DNA of 64,000 nucleotides from Buttiauxella agrestis. Its GTDB lineage: Bacteria > Pseudomonadota > Gammaproteobacteria > Enterobacterales > Enterobacteriaceae. Under the pieces are notes generated by a model that saw nothing but the letters and a program-made list of their open reading frames with translations, did not search any database and was not told the origin of the DNA. The translations under genes were made by a program, and so were the position numbers. The stretch spans positions 894,763 through 958,762 of the forward strand of contig NZ_UIGI01000001.1 of assembly GCF_900446255.1 (NCBI RefSeq), read 5' to 3'. Below are positions 43,463 to 55,307 of this stretch, piece after piece (position 1 is the first letter of the stretch; each line of letters begins with the position of its first letter).

Positions 43463-46400
43463 ATGTTGCGTGTATACCATTCCAATCGACTGGATGTGCT
43501 GGAAGCAATTATGGAGTTTATTGTGGAAAGGCAACCGCTGCCTGACCCTTTTGAGCCCGAGGTTGTACTGGTGCAAAGTACCGGTATGGCGCAATGGCTG
43601 CAAATGACGCTGGCCCAAAAATTTGGTATCGCGGCTAACATCAGTTTCCCACTTCCGGCGAGCTTTATCTGGGACATGTTTGTGCGCGTACTGCCAAATA
43701 TTCCTGAGCAAAGTGCTTTCAACAAGCAAAGCATGAGCTGGAAGTTAATGACGCTCATCCCGACGATGCTGGATCAGCCTGAATTCGCTTTGTTAAACCA
43801 GTACCTGGCAGAAGATGAAAATGGCCGAAAACTCTCTCAGTTAGCCTCAAGAATTGCAGACCTTTATGACCAATACCTGGTTTACCGCCCAGGTTGGTTA
43901 AGCCAGTGGGAGAAAGGCGAACTGGTTGATAACGTGGGCGAGGCCCAGTTATGGCAGGCTCCGCTGTGGGCCGCTTTGGTTCGCCACACGCAAGAGCTTG
44001 GGCAACCTGAATGGCACCGTGCAAACCTGTACCAACGTTTTATTAACGCTCTGGAATCAAGTAACGAATGCCCGCAAGGTTTGCCTGCCCGAGTGTTTAT
44101 TTGTGGTATTTCAGCCTTGCCTCCGGTTTATCTTCAGGCGTTACAAGCACTGGGTAAGCATATTGACGTGCATTTGCTGTTTACCAACCCGTGCCGCTAC
44201 TACTGGGGTGATATTAAAGACCCCGCTTATCTTGCGCGCTTGATCAGCCGCCGCCGTCGCAGCCATGGGCGTGAAGGTATTACTCTTCCGTTGTTTAAAG
44301 ATAGCGACACCGCGCCTTCATTATTTAATGAAGACGGTGAGCAAGATATTGGCAACCCGTTGCTGGCTTCGTGGGGGAAATTAGGACGCGATTACACGTT
44401 CATGCTTGCTGAGATGCAACGCTTTGAAGAAATTGATGTTTTCGTTGATATCGAACCAGACTGTTTATTGCACAATTTGCAATACGATTTACTCGAGCTG
44501 CAAAACAATGCGGTGACAGGTTTGACGAAGGAAGAGTTCGAGCATAGCCACAGAAAAAGAATCCTTTCACTGGATGATAATTCTGTCGCTTTCCATCAAT
44601 GCCATAGTCCTCAACGTGAAGTCGAAGTATTGCACGACCAGTTGCTGGCTATGCTGGATGCTGACCCAACCCTTACCCCGCGCGATATCATCGTGATGGT
44701 GGCGGATATTGACAGCTACAGTCCGTTTATCCAGGCGGTATTTGGCAATGCAGTAGCGGAGCGTCGATTACCCTTTGCGATTTCCGATCGCCGGGCAAGA
44801 CAAGCGCACCCGGCCCTACAGGCATTTATCTCCCTGCTTTCACTTCCTGATAGCCGTTTTGCTGCGCAAGATGTTTTGGCGTTGCTTGAAGTTCCCGCAC
44901 TGGCTGCTCGCTTCTCAATCAATGAGGAAGGGCTACGCTATTTGCGCCAGTGGGTGAATGAATCCGGAATTCGTTGGGGTATTGATGACGACAACGTCCG
45001 TGAATGGGATCTCCCGGCAACCGGGCAACATACCTGGCGCTTCGGTTTAACGCGCATGCTGTTAGGTTATGCAATGGATAGCCAGGCAGGTGAATGGCAG
45101 TCGGTTCTTCCATACGATGAATCAAACGGTTTAATTGCCGAGCTGGTTGGGCAACTGGCAGATCTTTTAATGCAGCTTAATAAATGGCGGCATGAGCTTA
45201 CCGTTGCGCGTCCGCTGGCTGAGTGGACTTCCGTTTGCCGTGACATGCTAGCCAGCTTCTTCCTGCCTGATACCGAAACTGAAGGCGCACTGGCGCTGAT
45301 TGAGCAGCAGTGGCAAGAAATCATTAAATACGGTCTGGAGTCGTGTTATCAGGAAAATGTTTCCCTGATGCTGTTACGTGATGAACTGGCGCAGCGCCTC
45401 GACCAGGAGCGCATCAGTCAGCGCTTCCTGGCGGGGCCGATAAACTTCTGCACCTTAATGCCCATGCGTTCTATCCCGTTCAAAGTGGTTTGTTTGCTGG
45501 GGATGAATGATGGCGTTTACCCACGCACGCTGGCTCCGCTCGGGTTTGATCTTATGAGCCAGAAGCCGCAGCGCGGCGACCGTAGCCGCCGTGACGATGA
45601 CCGTTACTTGTTCCTCGAAGCGCTCAACTCCGCGCAAGCGCGTTTCTATATCAGCTATATCGGGCGTTCCATTCAGGACAACAGCCAGCGTTACCCTTCA
45701 GTGTTGGTGGATGAATTATTAGATTACATCGCCCAAAGCCATTGCCTGGAACAGGACACAGAACAAACCTGTGACGAAAGCAGCGAGCGGGTAAAAAGGC
45801 ATCTGGTGCAACGGCATCACCGCACTCCATTTGAAGCCGGAAATTTTGTCTCTGGCGCATCTGCGCAAAGCTATGCCTACGAGTGGCTACCTGCCGCAAG
45901 TGAGCAAGGGCAAGCACAAGCCCCGTTTATTCAGCCACTTGAAGACAAAACGCATGACGTAATTACGTTGGATCAATTGCAACGTTTCTGGCGGCATCCT
46001 GTCCGCGCTTTTTACCAGATGCGTCTGGGCATTAACTTCCGTCTTGAAGAAACCGAATTGCCGGATGCGGAACCTTTTACCTTAGATAGCCTTGAACGTT
46101 TCCAGATGAACCAGGAATTGCTCAATACGCTAGTTCAGGAAGGCGACACGCAGCTGCTATTCAGCCGCTATCGAGCTGCGGGGATATTACCGTTTGGCGC
46201 ATTCGGTGAAATTTTATGGGAAACCCAGTTAACGGAAATGGAAGAGCTGGCGCAAAAAGTGAGAGCCGAACGACAGAATGGCACCAGCCAGGAAGTCGCA
46301 CTCCAGATTGGCGGAACAACTCTGGAAGGTTGGTTGTCGGATGTGCAGGCCGATGGTTTGCTGCGCTGGCGACCGTCTATCCTCAATTCGGCGCATGGAT

Positions 46401-46837
46401 TACAACTGTGGATTGAGCATGTTGTCTGGTGCGCGATGGGAGGAGAGGGGGAAAGTCGTCTTTATGGGCGCGATTCTACTGAGTGGAAATTCCCCTCGAT
46501 GGGGGTTGAACAGGCAAAAAGCTATCTCCAGCAACTTATTGATGGTTATCGGAAAGGATTAGTACAGCCATTGCTATTGCTACCAATAAGTGGAGGGGCA
46601 TGGATAAAAGCTTGTTACGAACCCGCGAATGATGCCATTTTATGGGATGAGCAAACGCAACAGAAAGCCAAAAGTAAGCTGTTGGCGGCCTGGGAAGGGA
46701 ATCAGCGAGTCGACGGAGAAGGCGCCGACATGTGGCTGCAACGGCTGTATCGAACGCTTGAGCCTGACTACTACGACGCGATAATCAGTGAAGCTGAGCG
46801 CTATTTACTGCCCCTGTTTCGCTTCAATAAAGCTTAA
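43463..46837 (+). CDS. recC: Exonuclease V gamma subunit RecC
   Basis: Scaffold of the RecBCD helicase-nuclease that splits the DNA strands and reads the Chi sequence. The 1124 residues (E. coli 1122) begin MLRVYHSNRLDVLEAIMEFI. The helicase-like fold lacks catalytic residues, as normal for RecC. The start at 43463 follows AGGAG; the frame stays open upstream into ppdC but those codons are not part of RecC. It is separated from ptrA by 144 bases with a promoter. Confidence 0.96.
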   Translation: MLRVYHSNRLDVLEAIMEFIVERQPLPDPFEPEVVLVQSTGMAQWLQMTLAQKFGIAANISFPLPASFIWDMFVRVLPNIPEQSAFNKQSMSWKLMTLIPTMLDQPEFALLNQYLAEDENGRKLSQLASRIADLYDQYLVYRPGWLSQWEKGELVDNVGEAQLWQAPLWAALVRHTQELGQPEWHRANLYQRFINALESSNECPQGLPARVFICGISALPPVYLQALQALGKHIDVHLLFTNPCRYYWGDIKDPAYLARLISRRRRSHGREGITLPLFKDSDTAPSLFNEDGEQDIGNPLLASWGKLGRDYTFMLAEMQRFEEIDVFVDIEPDCLLHNLQYDLLELQNNAVTGLTKEEFEHSHRKRILSLDDNSVAFHQCHSPQREVEVLHDQLLAMLDADPTLTPRDIIVMVADIDSYSPFIQAVFGNAVAERRLPFAISDRRARQAHPALQAFISLLSLPDSRFAAQDVLALLEVPALAARFSINEEGLRYLRQWVNESGIRWGIDDDNVREWDLPATGQHTWRFGLTRMLLGYAMDSQAGEWQSVLPYDESNGLIAELVGQLADLLMQLNKWRHELTVARPLAEWTSVCRDMLASFFLPDTETEGALALIEQQWQEIIKYGLESCYQENVSLMLLRDELAQRLDQERISQRFLAGPINFCTLMPMRSIPFKVVCLLGMNDGVYPRTLAPLGFDLMSQKPQRGDRSRRDDDRYLFLEALNSAQARFYISYIGRSIQDNSQRYPSVLVDELLDYIAQSHCLEQDTEQTCDESSERVKRHLVQRHHRTPFEAGNFVSGASAQSYAYEWLPAASEQGQAQAPFIQPLEDKTHDVITLDQLQRFWRHPVRAFYQMRLGINFRLEETELPDAEPFTLDSLERFQMNQELLNTLVQEGDTQLLFSRYRAAGILPFGAFGEILWETQLTEMEELAQKVRAERQNGTSQEVALQIGGTTLEGWLSDVQADGLLRWRPSILNSAHGLQLWIEHVVWCAMGGEGESRLYGRDSTEWKFPSMGVEQAKSYLQQLIDGYRKGLVQPLLLLPISGGAWIKACYEPANDAILWDEQTQQKAKSKLLAAWEGNQRVDGEGADMWLQRLYRTLEPDYYDAIISEAERYLLPLFRFNKA

Positions 46838-46853
46838 AAAAATTGTATAAAAA

Positions 46854-46882
46854 TTGCACAATCCGGCAGGTTCATCTATTAT
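46854..46882 (+). promoter_or_regulatory. Sigma-70 promoter for ptrA-recB-recD
   Basis: TTGCAC, a 17-base spacer and TATTAT form a good promoter about 100 bases before ptrA. It gives ptrA and recBD a start independent of recC. Confidence 0.65.
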
Positions 46883-46981
46883 GCGCAGCTTGCTCAGGAT
46901 TGGCGAAAAAAGAAACAACGACAATGACAGATTGTTTTAAAAGTTGTTAATGATGAGTAAGTTAGTGAATGAGGTTCGTTA

Positions 46982-49867
46982 ATGCCTAAATGCAGCACTT
47001 GGTTAAAACCGCTTTTCTTGTTAGTCGCTCTTTGGGCACCATTAAGTCAGGCAGATACGGGTTGGCAGCCTATCCAGGAAACAATCCGTAAAAGTGAAAA
47101 AGACAATCGCCAGTACCAGGCCGTACGCCTTGATAATGGTATGACGGTTCTGCTGGTTTCTGACCCGCAAGCTGTTAAGTCATTGTCTGCACTGGTTGTT
47201 CCTGTAGGATCGTTAGAGGATCCGAACGACCATCTCGGCCTTGCTCACTATCTTGAACATATGACGCTAATGGGTTCTAAGAAGTATCCAGAGCCCGACA
47301 GCCTGTCAGAGTTTCTCAAAAAGCATGGTGGCAGCCATAATGCCAGCACTGCAACCTACCGCACTGCGTTTTACCTCGAAGTGGAAAATGATGCGCTGGA
47401 AGGGGCTGTCGATCGCTTGTCGGATGCTATCGCTGAGCCGAACCTTGCGCCTGAGTACGCTGAACGTGAACGTAATGCGGTCAACGCAGAGCTGACGCTG
47501 GCGCGTGCCCGTGACGGTATGCGCATGGCGCAAGTCAGCGCCGAAACCATAAACCCAGCTCACCCTGGTTCACGTTTTTCTGGTGGCAACCTGGAAACAC
47601 TGCGTGACAAACCGGGCAGCAAACTGCTGGATGCGCTGGTGGCTTTCCGCGATAAATACTATTCCGCAAACTTAATGAAAGCAGTTATCTACAGCAATAA
47701 GCCCCTGCCTGAACTGGCAAAAATTGCGGTAGAAACCTACGGCCGGGTGCTCAATAAAAACATCGAACGTCCGGTAATTGATGTACCGGTAGTGACCGAT
47801 GCGCAAAAAGGCATTGTGATTCACTACGTGCCAGCATTGCCGCGCAAAGTGGTGCGTGTTGAGTTCCGCATCGACAACAATAGCGATAAATTCCGCAGTA
47901 AAACGGATGAGTTAATTGGCTATTTGATTGGTAATCGCAGCAATAATACTCTTTCAGATTGGCTGCAAAAACAAGGGCTTGCTGATAGCATTCGCGCTGA
48001 TTCCGATCCGTTAGTCAACGGTAATAGCGGCGTCTTTGCTATTTCGGTGTCGTTAACAGACAAAGGCCTTGCGCAGCGTGATGAAGTGGTTGCGGCAATC
48101 TTCAGTTACTTGAATAAGCTGCGCGAAAACGGCGTTGATAAAAGCTATTTCGATGAGCTTGCCCATGTTCTGGATCTCGATTTCCGTTACCCATCAATTA
48201 CGCGCGATATGGATTATGTCGAATGGCTGGCAGACACCATGTTACGTGTACCGGTCGAACATACGCTGGATGCGGTTAATATCGCGGATCAATACGATCC
48301 CGCAGCGATTAAATCTCGCCTTGATATGATGACGCCGCAGAACGCGCGTGTCTGGTATATCAGCCCGAAAGAACCGCACAACAAGACGGCATATTTTGTT
48401 GAAGCCCCTTATCAGGTCGACAAAATCACACCACAAGTCTTTGATGTCTGGAAGCAAAAAGCAGCGGCCATCAAGCTGGAATTGCCACAATTAAACCCGT
48501 ACATTCCTGACAATTTTACGTTGGTTAAACCTGATAAAACTTACGCGCATCCTGAACTGTTGGTGAAAGAACCTGGGTTACGCGTGTTGTATATGCCAAG
48601 CCATTACTTCGCGAGCGAACCTAAAGCCGACGTGACCATGGTGCTGCGTAATCCGCAAGCGATGGATAGTGCTAAGAACCAGGTGCTGTTTGCTCTCAAT
48701 GATTATCTGGCAGGAATTGCGTTAGATGAATTAAGTAATCAGGCCTCAATCGGTGGGATTGGTTTCTCGACCAATGCTAATAGCGGTTTGATGGTCAACG
48801 CCAACGGTTATACGCAACGTTTGCCACAGCTTTTTGAAGCGTTATTAAAGGGCTACTTCTCTTACACGCCAACGCAAGAGCAGTTGGATCAAGCGAAGTC
48901 CTGGTATGCCCAAATGATGGACTCGGCAGATAAAGGTAAAGCTTACGATCAGGCGATTATGCCGGTGCAAATGATCTCACAGGTGCCGTACTTCCAGCGT
49001 GAAACTCGTCGTGCTCTGTTGCCGGCGTTAACGTTGAAAGACGTGCTCGATTACCGCGATGGTTTAAAAACCAATGCTAAACCTGAGTTTTTAGTCCTCG
49101 GTAATATCACCCCACAGCAGGCTACAGACCTGGCGCATGGGGTGCAAAGCCTGCTCGGGACTAAAGGTAATGAATGGTGCCGAAATAAAGATGTGCTGGT
49201 GGATAAACAACATTTATCCATGTTTGAAAAAACCGGCAGCAGCACCGATTCCGCCTTAGCAGCTGTATACGTACCTAAAGGTTTCGATGAGACCACGAGT
49301 ACGGCTTACAGTTCGATGTTGGGGCAAATTATTCAACCGTGGTTCTACAACCAGTTGCGGACACAGGAACAGTTAGGTTATGCGGTGTTCGCATTCCCAA
49401 TGTCCGTGGGACGCCAGTGGGGCATTGGATTCTTGTTGCAAAGTAATGACAAGCAACCGGCCTATTTGTATGAACGATTCAAAGCGTTTTACCCAACAGC
49501 CGAGAAAAAGCTGCGTAGCATGAGCGCTGAAGATTTCGCGCAAATGCAGCAGGGAATGATCAGTGAAATTATGCAGGCTCCGCAGACCTTGTCCCAGGAG
49601 GCTTCACAGCTGAGCAAAGATTTTGATCGTGGAAACATGGACTTTGATTCGCGTGATAAAGTAGTCGCCGAAATTAAAAAGCTGACTCCACAAAAACTGG
49701 CTGATTTCTTCCATCAGGCTGTTATCGAACAGCAGGGAATGGCGGTGCTGTCGCAAGTTTCTGGTAGCCACAATGGTAAAGCAGACTATGCCGCTCCGGA
49801 TGGTTGGAAAACCTGGAAGGAGGTCAGCGCTCTGCAACAATCACTGCCGCTCGTAGATTCAAAGTGA
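46982..49867 (+). CDS. ptrA: Protease III (pitrilysin) PtrA
   Basis: Periplasmic zinc metalloprotease of the insulinase family, degrading small peptides. The 961-residue precursor has a signal peptide (about 1-24, ending SQA). The inverted zinc motif HYLEH is at 89-93, with the third ligand Glu in ERNAVNAEL. Four M16 domains follow the usual order. It lies between recC and recB, as in E. coli, although it has no known part in recombination. Confidence 0.97.
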   Translation: MPKCSTWLKPLFLLVALWAPLSQADTGWQPIQETIRKSEKDNRQYQAVRLDNGMTVLLVSDPQAVKSLSALVVPVGSLEDPNDHLGLAHYLEHMTLMGSKKYPEPDSLSEFLKKHGGSHNASTATYRTAFYLEVENDALEGAVDRLSDAIAEPNLAPEYAERERNAVNAELTLARARDGMRMAQVSAETINPAHPGSRFSGGNLETLRDKPGSKLLDALVAFRDKYYSANLMKAVIYSNKPLPELAKIAVETYGRVLNKNIERPVIDVPVVTDAQKGIVIHYVPALPRKVVRVEFRIDNNSDKFRSKTDELIGYLIGNRSNNTLSDWLQKQGLADSIRADSDPLVNGNSGVFAISVSLTDKGLAQRDEVVAAIFSYLNKLRENGVDKSYFDELAHVLDLDFRYPSITRDMDYVEWLADTMLRVPVEHTLDAVNIADQYDPAAIKSRLDMMTPQNARVWYISPKEPHNKTAYFVEAPYQVDKITPQVFDVWKQKAAAIKLELPQLNPYIPDNFTLVKPDKTYAHPELLVKEPGLRVLYMPSHYFASEPKADVTMVLRNPQAMDSAKNQVLFALNDYLAGIALDELSNQASIGGIGFSTNANSGLMVNANGYTQRLPQLFEALLKGYFSYTPTQEQLDQAKSWYAQMMDSADKGKAYDQAIMPVQMISQVPYFQRETRRALLPALTLKDVLDYRDGLKTNAKPEFLVLGNITPQQATDLAHGVQSLLGTKGNEWCRNKDVLVDKQHLSMFEKTGSSTDSALAAVYVPKGFDETTSTAYSSMLGQIIQPWFYNQLRTQEQLGYAVFAFPMSVGRQWGIGFLLQSNDKQPAYLYERFKAFYPTAEKKLRSMSAEDFAQMQQGMISEIMQAPQTLSQEASQLSKDFDRGNMDFDSRDKVVAEIKKLTPQKLADFFHQAVIEQQGMAVLSQVSGSHNGKADYAAPDGWKTWKEVSALQQSLPLVDSK

Positions 49868-49910
49868 TAGCAGCTAAAATACCTGCAACTTGAAAGACAA
49901 AGGGGAAAAA

Positions 49911-52900
49911 ATGACCGGAACCACGCAGCCTCTTGATCCCCTTAGCTTGCCTCTTACGGGGGAGCGGCTGATAGAAGCCTCTGCGGGGACCGGAAAGACT
50001 TTTACCATTGCGGCACTGTATTTGCGTCTGCTGTTAGGCCTGGGAGGTAAAAATGCTCATCCCAGGCCGCTTTCTGTCGAAGAGTTGCTGGTCGTAACCT
50101 TTACGCAGGCGGCGACGGAAGAGCTTCGTGGCCGCATTCGAGCCAATATCCATGAGCTACGCATCGCATGCGTACGCAATCGTACCGACAATCCTCTGTT
50201 CCAGAGTCTGCTGACTGAAATTCCTGACCTGCATCAGGCAGCACAGGTTCTTCGTCTGGCCGAACAGCAAATGGATGAAGCGGCGATATTCACCATTCAC
50301 GGCTTCTGCCAAAGAATGCTGAGTCTGAATGCCTTTGAATCAGGCATGTTGTTTGAACAACAACTCATCGAAGATGAATCACTGTTACGTCGCCATGCTT
50401 GTGCTGATTTCTGGCGCCGCCATTGTTACCCGTTGCCTAAACCTGTCGCCCAAGTGATGGCAGAAGAGTGGGCTGGGCCGGAAGAACTGCTCAGAGATAT
50501 CAACAGCTGGCTGCAAGGTGAACAACCCATTCTGAAACAGCCTCCGGCCGATGATGAAACGCTGCTTGCTCGTCATCAAAAAATCATTAATGCCATTGAA
50601 GATGTAAAAGCGCAATGGCGAGACTGCGCGGATGACATCGCGCAGATTCTGAGTGTGGCGAAGATTGACCGCCGCAGCTATAGCAGTAAAAACTTACCGA
50701 ACTGGCTGAATATTGTTGGTGTGTGGGCGCATACAGAAACCACGACCTATAAATTACCCGATCAGCTGGAGCGTTTTTCTCAGTCGATGCTTGATGAGAA
50801 AACCAAAGAAGGCCAACCGCCGCAGCATCCTGTTTTCCGGGCGATTAACGATCTGCTGGGCGAACCGCTGACCCTGCGTGATTTAGTCATTGCCCGCGCG
50901 ATGGCTGAAATCCGCTACACCGTGCAGCAGGAAAAACGCCGCCGTGGCGAACTCGGGTTTGACGATATGTTAACCCGCCTTGATGAAGCGTTGCATAAAC
51001 CCGGCGGGGATGCGCTGGCAGCCGCTATCCGCAGCCGTTTCCCTGCGGCAATGATTGATGAATTTCAGGACACCGACCCGCAGCAATATCGTATTTTCAG
51101 ACGTTTGTATATCAATCAGCCTGATACCGCATTGTTGCTTATCGGTGACCCAAAACAGGCGATTTACGCCTTCCGTGGCGCTGATATTTTTACCTACATG
51201 AAAGCCCGCCATGAGGTAAGCGCCCACTACACACTGGACACCAACTGGCGCTCATCACCGGCGATGATAAACAGCGTAAATACCCTGTTCCAGCAGTTGG
51301 ATAACCCCTTCTTATTCGCGCAAATTCCATTCTTAGCGGTGAAAGCCGCCCAGAAGAACAATGGCTTACGTTTTACCCTGAAAGGGAAAAACCAGGCGGC
51401 AATGTCGTTCTGGGCGCAATCGGGTGATGGCTGTGGTGTGAGTGATTACCAACAAACTATGGCCATGCAGTGCGCACAACAAATTCGGGAATGGTTGAGT
51501 GCCGGGCAGCGTGGCGAAGCATTGCTGTGGAAAGGCGAAGAGTCACGCCCGGTACAGTCGTCTGACATCACCATTCTGGTTCGTAGTCGCGGTGAAGCAT
51601 CGATTGTGCGTGAAGCGTTGAGCGCCCTGAATATCCCTTCGGTTTATCTTTCAAACCGCGACTCAGTATTCGCAACGCCGGAATCTCGAGAGATTCTGTG
51701 GATTTTGCAGGCGGTACTGGCCCCAGAAATAGAAACGGCGCTGCGCAGCGCCGTCGCCACGAGCATGTTGGGGCTGGATGCCCGAATGATAGAAGCGCTA
51801 AACAATGACGAAAATGCCTGGGATAGCCTGGTTGAAGAGTTTTCTGAGTATCGGCAAATTTGGCTGCGTCGTGGCGTGATGCCGATGTTACGCGCACTTA
51901 TCGCACGACGTCAGGTTGCCGAAAACTTACTGGCAACACCGGGTGGCGAGCGGCGTCTGACCGATATATTGCATATCAGCGAGCTGTTGCAAGAAGAAGC
52001 CGCGCAAACTGACAGTGAACATGCGCTGGTGCGTTGGCTGGCTCAGCAGGTTGCGGAACCTGACAGTAACGCCTATAGCCAGCAACTGCGTCTCGAAAGC
52101 GACCGACACCTGGTTCAGGTGGTCACTATCCATAAATCAAAAGGGCTGGAGTACCCGCTGGTTTGGTTGCCGTTCATCGCCAACTATCGGGCGCAAAACA
52201 GCGGCCTGTACCATGATCGCTCGACCTTCTCGCCTTTGCTGGATTTAAGTGATGACGCGGAAAGCCTGAGTCTGGCCGAAGAAGAGCGCCTGGCGGAAGA
52301 CTTACGCCTGTTGTACGTCGCGTTGACGCGCTCCATCTGGCATTGCAGTCTCGGCGTCGCACCGTTGTTTAAAGGTAATCGCGCTAAAAAAGGGAACAGC
52401 GATCTGCACCTCGGGGCGTTGGGTTATCTTTTACAAAAAGGCGAAGCGAAAGATGCTGCGGGATTACAAATTTCCTTGCAGGAACTGGCGAGCGAGTCGA
52501 TTAGCGTCGAAGAGCCTAAGTCAGATGATTACACTCCGTGGCAGCCAGTGAGTGAAGCGTTGCCCGAACTTAGCGCACGCACGATGACAAGGCAGGTGGC
52601 TGATAACTGGCGAGTCACCAGTTATTCAGGTTTACAGCAGCATGGTAGCAGCCAGGCTCTGGATTTATTGCCGCGCCTGGATGTCGATGCCGCAGGCGCT
52701 GCGCCGACACAAAGTGAGCCATTACTTACTCCGCACACCTTTCCACGTGGGGCGGGGCCGGGCACATTTTTGCATAGCTTGTTCGAAGGCATTGATTTTA
52801 CGCAGCCAATAGATGAAGCGTGGATTGCAAAGCAGTTAAGCGAGCAAGGGTTTGGTGAGCAGTGGCAGCCAATTGTCACCGAGTGGTTGCACACTATTTT

Positions 52901-53453
52901 GCAGGCACCATTGAATGACACGGGCGTGTCGCTTAGCCAGTTAACTCCGCGAGACAGGCAGGTCGAAATGGAATTCTATTTGCCGATAGAGAGTGATTTG
53001 CAGGCAGCACATTTAGATGCCCTCGTACGGGAATATGACCCGTTATCAAAAGGTTGTCCGCCGTTAAACTTCAAGCAAGTGCGCGGCATGCTGAAAGGGT
53101 TTATTGACCTGGTGTTCCGCTGGAAGGGGCGCTACTACCTGCTGGATTACAAATCGAACTGGCTGGGCGAAGACAGCAGCGCTTACACCGGGGAAGCGAT
53201 GGCGGCGGCGATGCAATCTCATCGGTATGATCTGCAATATCAACTGTATACGCTGGCATTGCACCGTTATTTACGGCACAGAATTCCTGATTATGACTAC
53301 CAGACTCACTTCGGCGGCGTTATCTACCTCTTCTTACGTGGCATCGAAAGTAACGGCTCCTCACAAGGTATATTTTCAACGTGCCCGGATGAGCAACTGA
53401 TTGCGAAGATGGATGCACTATTCGCGGCGCAAAAGGACGAGGTGATGCCATGA
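49911..53453 (+). CDS. recB: Exonuclease V beta subunit RecB
   Basis: 3'-5' helicase and the only nuclease of RecBCD; loads RecA after Chi. The 1180 residues include Walker [12 protein letters not shown] near the N terminus, the UvrD-like motifs [29 protein letters not shown] and [14 protein letters not shown], and the C-terminal nuclease site GFIDLVF...[11 protein letters not shown] chose the ATG at 49911 after AGGGG. It overlaps recD by four bases (ATGA). Confidence 0.97.
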   Translation: MTGTTQPLDPLSLPLTGERLIEASAGTGKTFTIAALYLRLLLGLGGKNAHPRPLSVEELLVVTFTQAATEELRGRIRANIHELRIACVRNRTDNPLFQSLLTEIPDLHQAAQVLRLAEQQMDEAAIFTIHGFCQRMLSLNAFESGMLFEQQLIEDESLLRRHACADFWRRHCYPLPKPVAQVMAEEWAGPEELLRDINSWLQGEQPILKQPPADDETLLARHQKIINAIEDVKAQWRDCADDIAQILSVAKIDRRSYSSKNLPNWLNIVGVWAHTETTTYKLPDQLERFSQSMLDEKTKEGQPPQHPVFRAINDLLGEPLTLRDLVIARAMAEIRYTVQQEKRRRGELGFDDMLTRLDEALHKPGGDALAAAIRSRFPAAMIDEFQDTDPQQYRIFRRLYINQPDTALLLIGDPKQAIYAFRGADIFTYMKARHEVSAHYTLDTNWRSSPAMINSVNTLFQQLDNPFLFAQIPFLAVKAAQKNNGLRFTLKGKNQAAMSFWAQSGDGCGVSDYQQTMAMQCAQQIREWLSAGQRGEALLWKGEESRPVQSSDITILVRSRGEASIVREALSALNIPSVYLSNRDSVFATPESREILWILQAVLAPEIETALRSAVATSMLGLDARMIEALNNDENAWDSLVEEFSEYRQIWLRRGVMPMLRALIARRQVAENLLATPGGERRLTDILHISELLQEEAAQTDSEHALVRWLAQQVAEPDSNAYSQQLRLESDRHLVQVVTIHKSKGLEYPLVWLPFIANYRAQNSGLYHDRSTFSPLLDLSDDAESLSLAEEERLAEDLRLLYVALTRSIWHCSLGVAPLFKGNRAKKGNSDLHLGALGYLLQKGEAKDAAGLQISLQELASESISVEEPKSDDYTPWQPVSEALPELSARTMTRQVADNWRVTSYSGLQQHGSSQALDLLPRLDVDAAGAAPTQSEPLLTPHTFPRGAGPGTFLHSLFEGIDFTQPIDEAWIAKQLSEQGFGEQWQPIVTEWLHTILQAPLNDTGVSLSQLTPRDRQVEMEFYLPIESDLQAAHLDALVREYDPLSKGCPPLNFKQVRGMLKGFIDLVFRWKGRYYLLDYKSNWLGEDSSAYTGEAMAAAMQSHRYDLQYQLYTLALHRYLRHRIPDYDYQTHFGGVIYLFLRGIESNGSSQGIFSTCPDEQLIAKMDALFAAQKDEVMP

Positions 53454-55285
53454 AAATGTCTGAGCTTTTACAGCAGGCGGTTGAGCAAAAGTTATTGCGT
53501 GCCCTGGATGCACAGTTTGCCATGATGATTGCCAGTGATGATCAGCCCGCGGTGATGCTGGCGGCGGCATTGGTCAGCCACGATGCGGGTGAAGGGCATG
53601 TCTGCATTCCGCTTTCACGTTTAGTTCCGGAGTTCTGTTTTTCCGGGCGTCAGCCAGATTTAGCAGCACAACTTTTTGCGCTTGCCGACCTGAAAAGCGG
53701 CTGGCGTGAGACATTGCTGGCTTCCAATGCGGTGAGTGAATACGAAGGGGCGACCCCGCTAAAGTTGATTAGCGAGCGTTTATATCTCAACCGAATGTGG
53801 CAAAACGAACAGTCCATTGCACAGTTTTTTGTGCAGGAAAATCGACCCATTGCGCTTAATGAATCGCAGGTCATTAACGTACTCAATCAGCTTTTTGATC
53901 CGCTACCCGAGACTGACTGGCAAAAAGTGGCCGCAGCCGTGGCATTAACCCGTCGTATATCGGTGATTTCAGGTGGGCCGGGGACCGGTAAAACCACCAC
54001 GGTGGCGAAATTGCTCGCCGCGCTAGTCCAGCTTTCGGATGCCCCGTCTTTGCGGATTCAACTCGCCGCGCCGACGGGGAAAGCCGCAGCCCGCTTAACG
54101 GAATCATTGGGTTCGGCGTTGCGCCGCTTGCCGTTAGATGAAGCGCAAAAAGCCTCATTACCCAACGATGCCTGCACATTGCACCGTTTGTTAGGTGCGC
54201 AACCGAACAGCCAACGCTTGCGCTACCATGCTGGAAACCCTTTGCACCTTGATGTGCTGGTGGTGGATGAAGCCTCGATGGTGGATTTGCCGATGATGGC
54301 AAAACTGATCAATGCGATGCCTCCTCATGCGCGAGTGATTTTCTTAGGCGACCGCGACCAGTTGGCGTCGGTTGAAGCAGGGGCCGTGCTCGGGGATATT
54401 TGCCACTATGTCACGCATGGGTATTCACCTGAGCGTGCGGCGGAGCTGAGTCTGCTCACTGGCTATACGCTTTCAGCGGGAGAAGGTAGCGGCGCGAGCG
54501 CGTTGCGTGATGGCTTGTGTTTACTGCAAAAAAGCTACCGCTTTGACAGTAAATCCGGCATCGGGCAACTGGCATTTGCGGTCAATGCCAGCGATATTAA
54601 GCGCGTCAAAACCGTATTTAGCGAAGGTTTTAGCGATATTACTAAACAACCACTGCGTGAAACGGCGGACTACGCCACGATGATTGACGATGCGGTGGAA
54701 GGGTATCGACCATACCTGGACTTGATTCGCAATCAGGCAGAGCCAGCTTCTATTCTTGAAGCTTTCGGGCGTTATCAAATGCTATGTGCATTGCGTGAAG
54801 GTCCGTTTGGCGTCAGCGGTTTGAATAGCCGCATCGAGCTGGCATTGATTCAAAAACGGTTAATTGAGCGGCCAAATCAGGCGACATCGCGCTGGTATAA
54901 CGGCAGGCCGATTATGGTTTCTCGTAACGATAGTTCGTTGGGGCTGTTTAACGGGGATATTGGTATTGCGCTGGATAGAGGCGAGGGGTTAAGGGTCTGG
55001 TTCCCGATGCCGGATGGCACCATTAAATCCGTACAGCCAAGTCGTTTACCGGGACACGATACGGCATACGCCATGACGGTGCATAAATCGCAGGGTTCTG
55101 AGTTTGACCACGCCGCGCTGGTGCTGCCAAACCAGTACACCGCTGTGGTGACGCGTGAACTGGTGTACACGGCGATTACTCGCGCTCGAAATAAGCTGTC
55201 GCTGTATGCCGATGATCGGGTGTTAGAAAAGGCAATTGTGACCAGAACTGAACGGCGTAGCGGGTTGATGGAAAGTTTTAGCTAG
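53450..55285 (+). CDS. recD: Exonuclease V alpha subunit RecD
   Basis: 5'-3' helicase of RecBCD and regulator of its nuclease. The 611-residue SF1B protein has Walker [12 protein letters not shown] at about 173-183, [39 protein letters not shown] and the C-terminal [12 protein letters not shown]. Its ATGA start within recB couples subunit synthesis. The stop codon lies inside the stem of the terminator that follows. Confidence 0.97.
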   Translation: MKMSELLQQAVEQKLLRALDAQFAMMIASDDQPAVMLAAALVSHDAGEGHVCIPLSRLVPEFCFSGRQPDLAAQLFALADLKSGWRETLLASNAVSEYEGATPLKLISERLYLNRMWQNEQSIAQFFVQENRPIALNESQVINVLNQLFDPLPETDWQKVAAAVALTRRISVISGGPGTGKTTTVAKLLAALVQLSDAPSLRIQLAAPTGKAAARLTESLGSALRRLPLDEAQKASLPNDACTLHRLLGAQPNSQRLRYHAGNPLHLDVLVVDEASMVDLPMMAKLINAMPPHARVIFLGDRDQLASVEAGAVLGDICHYVTHGYSPERAAELSLLTGYTLSAGEGSGASALRDGLCLLQKSYRFDSKSGIGQLAFAVNASDIKRVKTVFSEGFSDITKQPLRETADYATMIDDAVEGYRPYLDLIRNQAEPASILEAFGRYQMLCALREGPFGVSGLNSRIELALIQKRLIERPNQATSRWYNGRPIMVSRNDSSLGLFNGDIGIALDRGEGLRVWFPMPDGTIKSVQPSRLPGHDTAYAMTVHKSQGSEFDHAALVLPNQYTAVVTRELVYTAITRARNKLSLYADDRVLEKAIVTRTERRSGLMESFS

Positions 55286-55305
55286 CCCAGAAGGGCTAGC
55301 TTTTT
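55281..55305. terminator. Terminator between recD and argA
   Basis: GCTAGCCC/GGGCTAGC with loop AGAA and T5 overlaps the recD stop codon. It lies just before the convergent argA stop. Confidence 0.88.
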
Positions 55306-55307
55306 AA

